Assembly: GCF_015645445.1 (NCBI RefSeq)
Contig: NZ_JADOGI010000103.1
Location: 1-35,880 of the forward strand
From: Nonomuraea cypriaca
GTDB taxonomy: Bacteria; Actinomycetota; Actinomycetes; Streptosporangiales; Streptosporangiaceae
Direction of reading: 5' to 3'
DNA: 35,880 nucleotides
Positions 1-7,334 of the stretch are shown piece after piece (position 1 is the first letter of the stretch; each line of letters starts with the position of its first letter). The position numbers and the translations under genes are program-made. Under the pieces are notes generated by a model, which was not told the origin of the DNA, did not search any database, and was given only the letters and a program-made list of their open reading frames with translations.

Positions 1-1783
1 CGTCCTGGGGGCCGGGCTCGGGGCCGTCCCACGCCGTGTCGCGGAGGCCGGGTTCCGTGTCGTCGCAGGGCTGGAGGCCGGGCCCGCCGACCACCAGCCG
101 GCCCCCGGCGTAGGAGACCTCCTCCTCCCCGACGCCGAGCAGTTCGGCGCACCGGCGGCGGGCGGCGGCGACGAGCGACTCGGCGGCCCGCCACAGCGCC
201 GCCCCGCCCACCTGCATGGAGCGGCTGCCGAAGGTGGCGAAGCCGTAGGGCACCTCGCCGGTGTCGCCCTCGATGACGCGCACCAGGTCGACGTCCACGT
301 CCAGCACCGAGGCGACCACCTGCGCGAACGCGGTGAGATGGCCCTGCCCGGTGGGCGTCGAGCCGACGCGGGCCACGAACGTGCCGTCCGAGCACGCCTC
401 CACGCTGCCGAACTCGTCACTGTCCGGCGGCCCGCCGGAACGTTCGACGTACGTGGCGATGCCCACGCCGATCGGCGGCCCGCCCTCCGCTCGGCGCCGG
501 GCCTGTTCGGCGCGGATCTCGTCGTAGCCGACGGCGTCGAGGGCCTTGTCCAGCGCGGTGGCGTAGTCGCCGGAGTCGTAGGTGCGGCCGGTCGGCGTCG
601 CGTAGGGGTACTGGTCAGGGCGGATGAAGTTGCGGCGGCGCAGCTCGGCGGGGTCCATGCCGAGCCGCCGGGCGAGCCGGTCCACGGTGCGTTCGAGGGC
701 GTAGGCGGCCTCCGGGCGGCCGGCGCCGCGGTAGGCCGTGGTCGGGGCGGTGGTGGTGAGCACGCTCCTGATCCGCGTGTGCACCCGGGACGTGCGGTAG
801 GCGCCGGTGCTCATCGCCCCGGTCATCATGGGCACGTACGCGCCGGAGTGCGGGTATGCGCCGACGCCGGCGTCGACCAGCAGCTCGTACGCGAGGAAGG
901 TGCCGTCGGCGTCGGCCGCGAGCCGTACCCGCTGCGTTTGGCCGCGGCCGCGCGGGCCGGCCAGCATGGCCTCGGCGCGGTCCTCGCACCAGCGCACCGG
1001 GCGGCGGAGGTGGACGGCCAGGAGGGCGGCGACCACGTACTCGGGGGCGAGCTGGCTCTTGGCGCCGAACGCGCCGCCGGTGGCCGGGACGATCACCCGG
1101 ATCCGCTCCCTGCCGAGGCCGAGCGCCGTGGCGAGGGCATCGCGCAGCCGGTGCTGGGCCTGGTGGGAGACCCAGACGGTGAGGCCGCCGTCGTGGCCGG
1201 GATCGACCAGGACGGCCCGCGGCTCCAGGGACGTGGGCAGCAGGAGCTGCTGGCGGTAGGCGGCCTCGACGACCACCGGGGCGGACGCGAACACGTCGTC
1301 GGCCGGTGCCCCGAAGGTCTGCTCGGCGGCCACGTTCCCGTGGTCGTCGAACAGCCGCGGCGCGCCGGGGGCGGCGGCGGTCAGCGGGTCCAGGGCGAGG
1401 GGCAGCGGCTCTAGGTCCACCCGGACGCTCTCCGCCCCGTCCTCGGCGTGGGCGCGCGTCGCGGCGGCGACCACGGCGAGCGCCTCGCCCGGATAGCGCA
1501 CCCGGCCGGTGGCGAGCAGCGGCCACGGCGGCGCGCCCTCCGCCCCGGGCAGGTCCCGGCCGGCGAGGTACGGCAGATCAGCGGCGGACCACGCGCCCGC
1601 CACACCCTCCTCCTTGCGGGCGCCGGCGACGTCGACCCCGCGGATCAGGGCGTGCGGCACCGGGGCGCGGGCGAACGCGAGCTCCAGAGTGCCGGGAATG
1701 TCTAGGTCGGCGACTCTGCGTGCCTGCCCGGTGAGCAGGTCATGATCCTCACGCCGCGCGAGCGGAACCCCGATATACCGCAA
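1..1783 (-). CDS. Form II CoxL-type molybdopterin-binding large subunit (xanthine dehydrogenase family), C-terminus cut by window edge
   Basis: Reading the minus strand from 1783 gives one continuous frame that leaves the window at base 1. It opens RYIGVPLARRED, then DLLTGQARRVADLDIPGTLE, the usual N-terminal signature of aldehyde oxidase/xanthine dehydrogenase large subunits. Further on are GGAFGAK and the loop AYRGAGR (about 718-740). In the CoxL family AYRGAGR marks form II, while true aerobic CO dehydrogenases (form I) carry AYRCSFR, so CO oxidation is doubtful and a hydroxylase for an organic substrate is more likely. The protein should bind Mo-cytosine dinucleotide and work with the two divergent subunits at 1844-3189. 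The frame has no ATG or GTG upstream, so I chose the TTG at 1783-1781; the ATG at 1743 is in a different frame and stops within 14 codons. Confidence 0.9.
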   Translation of the reverse strand, partial: MRYIGVPLARREDHDLLTGQARRVADLDIPGTLELAFARAPVPHALIRGVDVAGARKEEGVAGAWSAADLPYLAGRDLPGAEGAPPWPLLATGRVRYPGEALAVVAAATRAHAEDGAESVRVDLEPLPLALDPLTAAAPGAPRLFDDHGNVAAEQTFGAPADDVFASAPVVVEAAYRQQLLLPTSLEPRAVLVDPGHDGGLTVWVSHQAQHRLRDALATALGLGRERIRVIVPATGGAFGAKSQLAPEYVVAALLAVHLRRPVRWCEDRAEAMLAGPRGRGQTQRVRLAADADGTFLAYELLVDAGVGAYPHSGAYVPMMTGAMSTGAYRTSRVHTRIRSVLTTTAPTTAYRGAGRPEAAYALERTVDRLARRLGMDPAELRRRNFIRPDQYPYATPTGRTYDSGDYATALDKALDAVGYDEIRAEQARRRAEGGPPIGVGIATYVERSGGPPDSDEFGSVEACSDGTFVARVGSTPTGQGHLTAFAQVVASVLDVDVDLVRVIEGDTGEVPYGFATFGSRSMQVGGAALWRAAESLVAAARRRCAELLGVGEEEVSYAGGRLVVGGPGLQPCDDTEPGLRDTAWDGPEPGPQD

Positions 1784-1824
1784 TGTTTGGACACCCCCGG
1801 TATCGGTATCTATGCGTATATCGG
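1770..1824. promoter_or_regulatory. Divergent promoter region with a 9-bp perfect inverted repeat
   Basis: The short gap between the large subunit (start 1783, minus) and the FAD subunit (start 1844, plus) contains CCGATATAC at 1770-1778 and its exact reverse complement GTATATCGG at 1816-1824. A direct repeat GGTATC-GGTATC lies between them at about 1799-1810. The AT-rich arms stand out in this GC-rich DNA and could be paired operator half-sites serving both genes. The left arm overlaps the first codons of the large subunit. No regulator can be assigned from sequence alone. Confidence 0.4.
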
Positions 1825-1843
1825 TTGCCCGGGGCGGGGGGAT

Positions 1844-2713
1844 ATGAAACCAGCACCATTCGACTACATCGCGCCTGCCTCGGTGCCGGAGGCGGTGGGC
1901 GTACTGGCGGAGCGCGGGGCGGACAGCCGCGTACTGGCCGGCGGCCAGAGCCTGCTCATCGAGCTGCGGTACCGGACCGCGCGCCCGGCCCTCGTGGTGG
2001 ACGTCAACCGGATCCCCGGATTGTCGGAGATCACGGTCGAGGACGGCTCCGTGCACGTCGGCGCGCTGGTCCGGCATGCCCAGCTGGAGCACGCCCGGTT
2101 CGACGACCCGCTGGCCGGCTTGTTCCGCGAGGTCGCGCCGTACGTCGCCCACCCGCCGGTCCGCGCGCGGGGCACCTTCGCGGGCAGCCTGGCCTGGGCG
2201 CATCCGGCGTCTGAGTGGTGCGCGCTGGCCATGGCCCTCGACGCAGGGATCGAGCTGGAGGGCCCGTCGGGCACGCGTACGGTGTCCGCCGACTCCTGGT
2301 TCCGCGGCCCGTTCGCCACGGCCTGCCTGCCGGAGGAACTGGTCACCGGTGTACGGCTGCCGCGCCCGCCGGCCGGGGCCACCGCGGCGTTCGCCGAGCT
2401 GCGCCGTACCCACGGGAGCTTCGCCCTCGCCGCCGCCATGGTCGTGCTGCGGCTCGCCGGGGGCCGGGTCGACTGGGTCAGGATCGGGCTGGCCAACGCG
2501 GCCGACGTACCGTTGCGGGCGATGGAGGCCGAGCGTCTCATGACGGGCGAGCGCCCGGAGCGGGAGCTGCTAGCGCAGGCCGCGGCGCGGGCCGCCGCCG
2601 AGTCCGACCCGGCCGACGAGCCGCACGCGCCGGCCGCCTACCGCAGACACGCCATCGGCGCCCTCGTACGGCGCTGCCTCACCCAAGCCGTCGAGAGAGC
2701 GGAAACGCCTTGA
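1844..2713 (+). CDS. FAD-binding medium subunit of a molybdenum hydroxylase (CoxM/XdhB-like)
   Basis: The 289-residue protein starts MKPAPFDYIAPASVPEAV, typical for CoxM-type subunits. It has AGGQSLL at residues 32-38 and the second FAD motif GTFAGSLAWAHPASEW near residues 108-123, where the family usually has TxGG; the first position of that GG pair is alanine here. It carries electrons from the iron-sulfur subunit to an external acceptor through FAD. The ATG at 1844 follows a GGGGCGGGGGGAT Shine-Dalgarno-like stretch. The frame is open back to 1742, but that extension matches nothing and covers the divergent promoter. The stop overlaps the next start by four bases (TTGA), so the two are translationally coupled. 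The catalytic subunit is on the opposite strand. Confidence 0.9.
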   Translation: MKPAPFDYIAPASVPEAVGVLAERGADSRVLAGGQSLLIELRYRTARPALVVDVNRIPGLSEITVEDGSVHVGALVRHAQLEHARFDDPLAGLFREVAPYVAHPPVRARGTFAGSLAWAHPASEWCALAMALDAGIELEGPSGTRTVSADSWFRGPFATACLPEELVTGVRLPRPPAGATAAFAELRRTHGSFALAAAMVVLRLAGGRVDWVRIGLANAADVPLRAMEAERLMTGERPERELLAQAAARAAAESDPADEPHAPAAYRRHAIGALVRRCLTQAVERAETP

Positions 2714-3189
2714 ACGTCGAACTCACGGTCAACGGCAGGAGCCACCGGATCGACGTCGAGCCGCGGACCAGCCTCGCCGACGCGCTCCGCGACCGGATCG
2801 GGCTCACCGGCACGACGCTGGGGTGCGAGCACGGGGTGTGCGGCTCGTGCACCGTGCTCGTGGACGGCACCGCCATCCGCTCGTGCCTCGCCCTGGCCGT
2901 CCAGGTCGCGGGCGCCGACATCACGACCGTCGAGGGGCTCGCCACGGGCGAGGGGCCGCATCCGCTGCAGGAGGCGTTCGCCGCCGAGCACGCGCTGCAG
3001 TGCGGCTTCTGCACTCCCGGTTTCCTCATGCTGCTGGCGGGCGCGCTGGCGGCGGAGCCGGATCTGGACCGGGACGAGGAGCGGCTCGACCAGGTCCTCG
3101 CCTCCAACCTGTGCCGCTGCACCGGCTACGCGGGCATCCGCCGGGCCGCGGCCCGCGCCGCGTCCCAGCTCCGCGCGGACGGCGCCTGA
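2710..3189 (+). CDS. [2Fe-2S] small subunit of a molybdenum hydroxylase (CoxS-like)
   Basis: The 159-residue protein has both iron-sulfur clusters of the family. The N-terminal plant-ferredoxin-type cluster is bound by C39, C44, C47 and C59 (GCEHGVCGSCTVLVDG). The C-terminal four-helix cluster is bound by C98, C101, C135 and C137 (CGFCTPGF and NLCRCTGY). It passes electrons from the molybdenum site to the FAD subunit. The start is a TTG overlapping the upstream TGA, which gives the expected N-terminus MNVELTVNG. Length and cysteine spacing are normal. The next gene converges on it, with a GC-rich hairpin between them. Confidence 0.93.
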   Translation: MNVELTVNGRSHRIDVEPRTSLADALRDRIGLTGTTLGCEHGVCGSCTVLVDGTAIRSCLALAVQVAGADITTVEGLATGEGPHPLQEAFAAEHALQCGFCTPGFLMLLAGALAAEPDLDRDEERLDQVLASNLCRCTGYAGIRRAAARAASQLRADGA

Positions 3190-3207
3190 GCCGGGCGGGC
3201 GGGGAAG

Positions 3208-3222
3208 GCCGCCTGAGGCGGC
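3208..3222. terminator. GC-rich hairpin between convergent genes
   Basis: GCCGCC-TGA-GGCGGC forms a perfect 6-bp stem with a 3-nt loop, in the 42-bp gap between the CoxS-like gene and the convergent regulator. There is no U-tract, so factor-independent termination is plausible but not certain; it could serve both strands. Confidence 0.4.
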
Positions 3223-3231
3223 GCTGGTGGG

Positions 3232-4083
3232 TCAGGTCCGGTCGGCGACGCGGGATCCGCGGACCGGGGCGGCGAGGCTGCCGAGGAGCTTCAGCCCCTC
3301 CTCGGTGGAGCTGCCCGGCTCGGCCAGCAGGGTGATGAGCTGCAGGCCGCCGGAGCTGTTCACCGAGAAGATCTCGCAGGTCAGCTCAAGCTCGCCGACC
3401 TTGGGATGGCGCATGCGCTTGATCTCGCCGACCTTGTTGGCGACGTCGTGGCGTGCCCACATCTTGCGGAACTCGGGGCTCTTGAGCGAGAGCTCGCCGA
3501 CGAGCTCGGTCAGCCGGGGATCGTCCAGGTGCGATCCGGCGACGAGACGCAGGTGCGCGACCTTGCCGCGGGCCGACTTGTCCCAGTCGGTGTAGAAGTC
3601 GCGGGCCGCCGGGTCGAGGAAGATCATGCGAAGCAGGTTGTCGCGGTGGCTGAGCTCGCCGTACAGGGCGTCGGCGAGCGGGTTCGAGGCGAGGACGGTC
3701 ATGAGGTCGTCGCAGATCAGCGCGGGGGTGTCGGGCCAGCTGTCGATCAGGCGCCGCAGGTCGAGGCTGACCCGCTCGGGCCGGCGCGCGGCACGGCGCG
3801 GCTGCAGCACGGGGTGGGCCAGCTCGTGCATGTGCGCGGTGGCCTCGGGCCCGAGATTCAGCACGCGCGCCAGGGCTCCGAGTACGCGGTCCGAGGGGTG
3901 GCGCTCCCTGCCCTGTTCGAGGCGGATGTAATAGTCGGTGCTGACGTTGGCCATCATCGCCACCTCTTCGCGCCGCAAACCGGGCGTGCGGCGCTGGCCG
4001 GCGTTCATGAGTCCGGCCTGTGCGGGTGTCGTGGCCTCTCTCCGCGCCCGGAGAAACTCTCCCAGCATCTTATTGGTGTCCAC
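3232..4083 (-). CDS. XRE-family regulator with MmyB-like ligand-binding domain (regulator 1 of 3)
   Basis: This 283-residue protein has an N-terminal helix-turn-helix (residues about 7-70, with EEVAMMANVSTDYYIRLEQG) followed by a C-terminal domain of the MmyB ligand-binding type (LDLRRLIDSWPDTPALICDD, then DFYTDWDKSARGKVAHLRL). In this family the C-terminal domain is PAS-like and has been found to bind a fatty acid, and such genes often sit beside short-chain dehydrogenases in actinomycetes. The start is the GTG at 4083; the ATG five codons in (NKM) is the alternative. The promoter matches that of regulator 3 (6467-7315). It is divergent from regulator 2. The ligand is unknown. Confidence 0.88.
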   Translation of the reverse strand: MDTNKMLGEFLRARREATTPAQAGLMNAGQRRTPGLRREEVAMMANVSTDYYIRLEQGRERHPSDRVLGALARVLNLGPEATAHMHELAHPVLQPRRAARRPERVSLDLRRLIDSWPDTPALICDDLMTVLASNPLADALYGELSHRDNLLRMIFLDPAARDFYTDWDKSARGKVAHLRLVAGSHLDDPRLTELVGELSLKSPEFRKMWARHDVANKVGEIKRMRHPKVGELELTCEIFSVNSSGGLQLITLLAEPGSSTEEGLKLLGSLAAPVRGSRVADRT

Positions 4084-4133
4084 TTAAGCACCATATGTCG
4101 GGATTCGACTGTCAGGGTGGGTGCGTCACTACC
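4081..4133 (-). promoter_or_regulatory. Shared promoter/operator module of MmyB regulator 1
   Basis: Read on the minus strand, the 53 nt ending at the GTG start begin GGTAGTGACGCACCCACCC and, after a 16-nt variable spacer, have ACATATGGTG and then five bases before the start codon. The same blocks at the same spacing precede regulator 3 at 6417-6469 (GGGAGTAACACACCCACCC and ACATATGGTG). Conservation of a noncoding stretch between paralogues suggests a common operator, probably for auto- or cross-regulation. Confidence 0.6.
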
Positions 4134-4190
4134 AGGCAAAACTCCATCTCCGTGCCCCGCCGGGCCTCGCTCCGGGTGCGTGCTGTTCCT

Positions 4191-4243
4191 GGGTGCGACG
4201 CGGTCACCTTGCCGGACGATTTCCGTCTTACGTTGGCGACATG
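4191..4243 (+). promoter_or_regulatory. Divergent copy of the MmyB promoter module (regulator 2)
   Basis: The 53 nt ending at the ATG of regulator 2 begin GGGTGCGACGCGGTCACCTT, which matches about 14 of 20 positions of the block before regulator 1. The proximal part is TTACGTTGGCGAC next to the ATG, a weaker match to TAACATATGGTGAC before regulator 3. It is the most diverged of the three modules and its assignment is less sure. Confidence 0.4.
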
Positions 4244-4951
4244 GACAGCAGTCAACTTCTCGGTCAGATGCTCCGAGCGCGTCGTGAGGCCATCACCCTC
4301 GCGGCCGTGGGAGTCCGGGACGGCGGCCTCCTCAGGCAGGCGTCCGGGCTTGAACAGGAACAGGTGGCCATGCTGGCCGGTGTCAGCACCGCCTACTACG
4401 TCCGGCTGGAGCAAGGACGCGAACACCGCCCGCCCACGCGGGTGCTGGACACCCTGGCCCGGATCCTGGAGCTCGGTCCCGGCGAGGCCGCGCGGCTGCG
4501 GGAGCTCGGCTCCGCGTGGCAGGGCTCGTGGGCCGAACGGAGCCGGCGCGTGGACCCGGCCCTGCGGCGCCTGATCCAGAGCTGGCCCGCCACTCCGGCG
4601 TTCGTCTTCGACCGGCGGATGGACGTCCTGGCCCGCAACCGCCTCGCCACCGCGCTCCACGACGGCCTGGAAGACGCCGACGGCCTCTTCCGCCCGGCGC
4701 TCCTCGGCGCGGAGGGGCGCGGGTTCGTCCAGGAGAACGCCGGCTCCGGCGGCTTCCGGCCGGCCGGTCGCATGGCCGCGCAGGTCTGGCGCGTCCGCCA
4801 CTGCGAGGTCGGCGAGCTGACGCTCATCTGCGACGTGTTCGAGGTCGACCGTACGCCGGGTCAGCGGCTCCTGGTGTACCAGGCCGAACGCGACAGCCCT
4901 TCAGAACAGGCGCTCGCCCTGCTGGGCAGCCTCGCCGCCACAAAGGCGTGA
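4241..4951 (+). CDS. XRE/MmyB-type regulator with shortened ligand-binding domain (regulator 2 of 3)
   Basis: The 236-residue protein starts MDSSQLLGQMLRARREAIT at the ATG at 4241; the open frame extends upstream to 4121 but covers the promoter. The helix-turn-helix contains QVAMLAGVSTAYYVRLEQG. The C-terminal domain keeps its beginning (LRRLIQSWPATPAFVFDRRM) and end (VGELTLICDVFEVDRTPG). Between them roughly 36-40 residues present in regulators 1 and 3 are missing, including the segment with WARHD. This makes it about 47 residues shorter than its paralogues. It may bind a different ligand or none. A 47-nt stretch (4364-4410) is identical to one in regulator 3. The sensor kinase follows 54 bp downstream on the same strand, so the two may be cotranscribed. 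Confidence 0.85.
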   Translation: MDSSQLLGQMLRARREAITLAAVGVRDGGLLRQASGLEQEQVAMLAGVSTAYYVRLEQGREHRPPTRVLDTLARILELGPGEAARLRELGSAWQGSWAERSRRVDPALRRLIQSWPATPAFVFDRRMDVLARNRLATALHDGLEDADGLFRPALLGAEGRGFVQENAGSGGFRPAGRMAAQVWRVRHCEVGELTLICDVFEVDRTPGQRLLVYQAERDSPSEQALALLGSLAATKA

Positions 4952-5005
4952 CCGGCGCCAGAACGTCCCTCCTTCTGCGGACCCTCTGGAAAGGAACCCT
5001 GCACA

Positions 5006-6403
5006 GTGATCCCGTACCCCCGATCCATCCGAGCTCGCTCCACCCTGGTCGCCTCGGCGTTCGCCCTGGTCGCGCTGACCGTGGTGGGCGTCACCTCCGC
5101 GGTGGCGATCCGCTACAGCGTCCAGGACGGCGCCTACGCCAGGGCGGAGCAGATCGCCGGGGAGTGGAGCGCGATGGCCAGGGCGGGCCGGGTCCCCCGG
5201 ATGATCCCCGTCTCCGGCGACATCGACCTCGTCGAGCTGGTCGACACGCAGGGGCGGGTCCTCGCCGCCAGCCCGGCCGCGCGGGACCACCCGCAGCTGA
5301 GCTCCATGCGGCTGCCGGGCGACGACCGCGTCCAGCGTCTGACCGAGGGGTGCGTCACCGTGGTGGCGATGCGCGTCGCCCCGAACCCTGATGCCCCGGT
5401 CATGCTCGCGGGGCGCGTGACGCCGGCCCTGGTGCACGGCCACCGCCTGGAGTACGTCCTCACCGGGGTGGCGCTCGTCCTGGTGGCCATCGTGGCCTGG
5501 AGTTCGTGGGCCGCGGTGGGCCGTACGCTGCGGCCGGTGGCGGGGATCCGGGCGCGGATGGCCGAGATCACCGTCAGCGACCTCAGCCTGAGGATGGAGG
5601 TGCCGCCGGGCAAGGACGAGATCGCCATGCTGGTGCGTACCGCCAACGACACCCTGGCCAGGCTCGACGACGCGGTGGCGCAGCAGCGCAGCTTCGCCTC
5701 CACCACCTCACACGAGCTCAGGAACCCGATCGCGGGGCTCAGGATGCAACTGGAGGAGGCGATCATCCACCGCGACGAGGTGGACCCGCACGAGACCATC
5801 CACTCGGCACTGGCGGTCGCCGACCGCCTCGAGGCCATCGTCGGCGACCTGCTGGTGCTCGCGCGGCTGCGCGCCGACGGCCCGGCGATTCCCGAGCTGA
5901 TCGACCTCGGCGCGCTGGTACGGCAGGAGGTGCCCCGTGCCGAGGGCCTGTCCGTACGGGTCCACGCGAACCAGGATGTCTTGGTCAAAGGGTCACGCAT
6001 CCAGCTCATCCGGGTGCTGGGCAACCTGCTGAGCAACGCGCTCAGGCACGCCGACAGCGCCGTGGACGTCTTCGTGACCGCCTCGGACGGCCAGGCGGAG
6101 GTGGCCGTCGCGGACGACGGCGCGGGCATCGCGCGAGCCGACCGCGAGCGGGTCTTCGAGCGGTTCACCCGCCTCGACGACGGCCGTCGCCGTGACGCGG
6201 GCGGCAGCGGGCTCGGCCTGGCCATCTCCCGCGACATCGCGCGGAGCCACGGTGGGACGCTCTTCGTGGCGGACTCGACGCGCGGCGCCCGGTTCGTGCT
6301 GCGGCTGCCGCGGCTCGACAGCCCGGTCGTGCGGCCCGCGCCCGCCCAGCGCGCGGATCGCCGGCAACCCGCCCTCTCCCCGGCCAAGACCGTCCTCGGC
6401 TGA
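5006..6403 (+). CDS. Orphan sensor histidine kinase (HAMP, HisKA, HATPase_c)
   Basis: The 465-residue membrane kinase has a first transmembrane helix at residues about 13-36, an extracellular loop of about 110 residues, and a second helix at about 148-170 followed by a HAMP linker. The phospho-acceptor histidine is H236 in SHELRNP. The ATPase domain shows the N box NLLSNALRHAD, the G1 box DDGAGI, an F box (FERFTRLDD) and the G2 box GGSGLGLAIS, so all catalytic motifs look intact. The start is the GTG at 5006 behind AAAGGAA. Two-component kinases of this type normally sit next to an OmpR-type response regulator; none is present here, and both neighbours are MmyB-type regulators. The signal cannot be inferred from sequence. 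Confidence 0.93.
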   Translation: MIPYPRSIRARSTLVASAFALVALTVVGVTSAVAIRYSVQDGAYARAEQIAGEWSAMARAGRVPRMIPVSGDIDLVELVDTQGRVLAASPAARDHPQLSSMRLPGDDRVQRLTEGCVTVVAMRVAPNPDAPVMLAGRVTPALVHGHRLEYVLTGVALVLVAIVAWSSWAAVGRTLRPVAGIRARMAEITVSDLSLRMEVPPGKDEIAMLVRTANDTLARLDDAVAQQRSFASTTSHELRNPIAGLRMQLEEAIIHRDEVDPHETIHSALAVADRLEAIVGDLLVLARLRADGPAIPELIDLGALVRQEVPRAEGLSVRVHANQDVLVKGSRIQLIRVLGNLLSNALRHADSAVDVFVTASDGQAEVAVADDGAGIARADRERVFERFTRLDDGRRRDAGGSGLGLAISRDIARSHGGTLFVADSTRGARFVLRLPRLDSPVVRPAPAQRADRRQPALSPAKTVLG

Positions 6404-6416
6404 AGACGGCGTCCGT

Positions 6417-6469
6417 GGGAGTAACACACCCACCCAATCGAACATTTAGTAACATATGGTGACAAAATG
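6417..6469 (+). promoter_or_regulatory. Shared promoter/operator module of MmyB regulator 3
   Basis: The block GGGAGTAACACACCCACCC, a 17-nt spacer and ACATATGGTG, then five bases before the ATG, repeat the layout upstream of regulator 1 in the opposite orientation. The AT-rich CATATG sits too close to the start codon to be a normal -10 element of a transcript with a leader. It may be part of the operator, with GGTG serving as ribosome binding site, or belong to a near-leaderless transcript. Confidence 0.6.
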
Positions 6470-7315
6470 CATTGCGATAATCTGCTCGGAGACTTCCTGC
6501 GCTCACGGCGCGAGGTCACCACCCCGGCACAGGCCGGCCTGCGGTACGCGGGCCCGCGCCGGACACCGGGACTCCGCAGAGACGAAGTGGCCATGCTGGC
6601 CGGTGTCAGCACCGCCTACTACGTCCGGCTGGAACAGGGACGCGAGCGAAACCCGTCCGATCAGGTGCTCAGCTCCCTCGCCAGGGCGCTGCTCCTCGAC
6701 GAGGACGCCATCGGATACCTCTACACGCTCATCCACCCCTGGTCCCGCCCCCGTACGACGCCCGGCCCCGCGGAGCGGGTGAGCCCGAGCGTCCTGCAAC
6801 TGCTCAACAGCTGGCCTCACGTGCCCGCGCTCGTCCTCGGCCGCCGCCTCGACGTGCTCGCCACCAACCCGCTGATCGAGGCCGTCTACGAAGGGCAGAC
6901 GCACCTCGACAACTGCCTCCGGATGATCTACCTGAGCCCGGCGGCCCAAGACTTCTACCCCGACTGGGAGAAGGCCGCGTTCGCCAAGACCGCCCAGTTG
7001 CGCGTCGCGGCCGCGCGCCACCGCGACGACCCGTACATACCGAGGCTCGTCGAGGAGTTGTCCGCCAAGAGCGCCGAGTTCCGCCGCATCTGGGCCCGCC
7101 ACGACGTGCAGAACCGCAACACCGAGGTCAAGGAGTTCCGCCACCCCGTCGTCGGCGAGCTCACGCTGTCGTGGGAGGTGCTCACCGTCAGCGGGACCTC
7201 CGGCCAGCAGCTCATCGTGCTCACCGCCGAGCCGGGCAGCGCCTCCGAGCGCGCCGTGGCCGAACTGGCCCGCCGCGTCGCGAGGCCGCGGGAGCGGCTG
7301 GCCCGCTCCGCCTGA
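6467..7315 (+). CDS. XRE-family regulator with MmyB-like ligand-binding domain (regulator 3 of 3)
   Basis: The 282-residue protein is a clear paralogue of regulator 1 along its whole length. It has the N-terminal helix-turn-helix (RDEVAMLAGVSTAYYVRLEQ), then SVLQLLNSWPHVPALVLGRR, DFYPDWEKAAFAKTAQLRV and a WARHD motif in the C-terminal MmyB-type domain. The ATG at 6467 is placed exactly as the start of regulator 1 relative to the conserved promoter blocks. Regulators of this family are often paired with a short-chain dehydrogenase. Here the neighbouring dehydrogenase is convergent and broken, so its original target may be lost. The recognition helix and its DNA are identical to regulator 2, so both probably bind the same sites. 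Confidence 0.9.
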   Translation: MHCDNLLGDFLRSRREVTTPAQAGLRYAGPRRTPGLRRDEVAMLAGVSTAYYVRLEQGRERNPSDQVLSSLARALLLDEDAIGYLYTLIHPWSRPRTTPGPAERVSPSVLQLLNSWPHVPALVLGRRLDVLATNPLIEAVYEGQTHLDNCLRMIYLSPAAQDFYPDWEKAAFAKTAQLRVAAARHRDDPYIPRLVEELSAKSAEFRRIWARHDVQNRNTEVKEFRHPVVGELTLSWEVLTVSGTSGQQLIVLTAEPGSASERAVAELARRVARPRERLARSA

Positions 7316-7334
7316 CCCGCTCACGACCGGCGGA

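Noticed and set aside
6417..6466. Terminator after the histidine kinase gene
   Set aside because: No stem with a loop of reasonable size; the region is better explained by the conserved regulator promoter.
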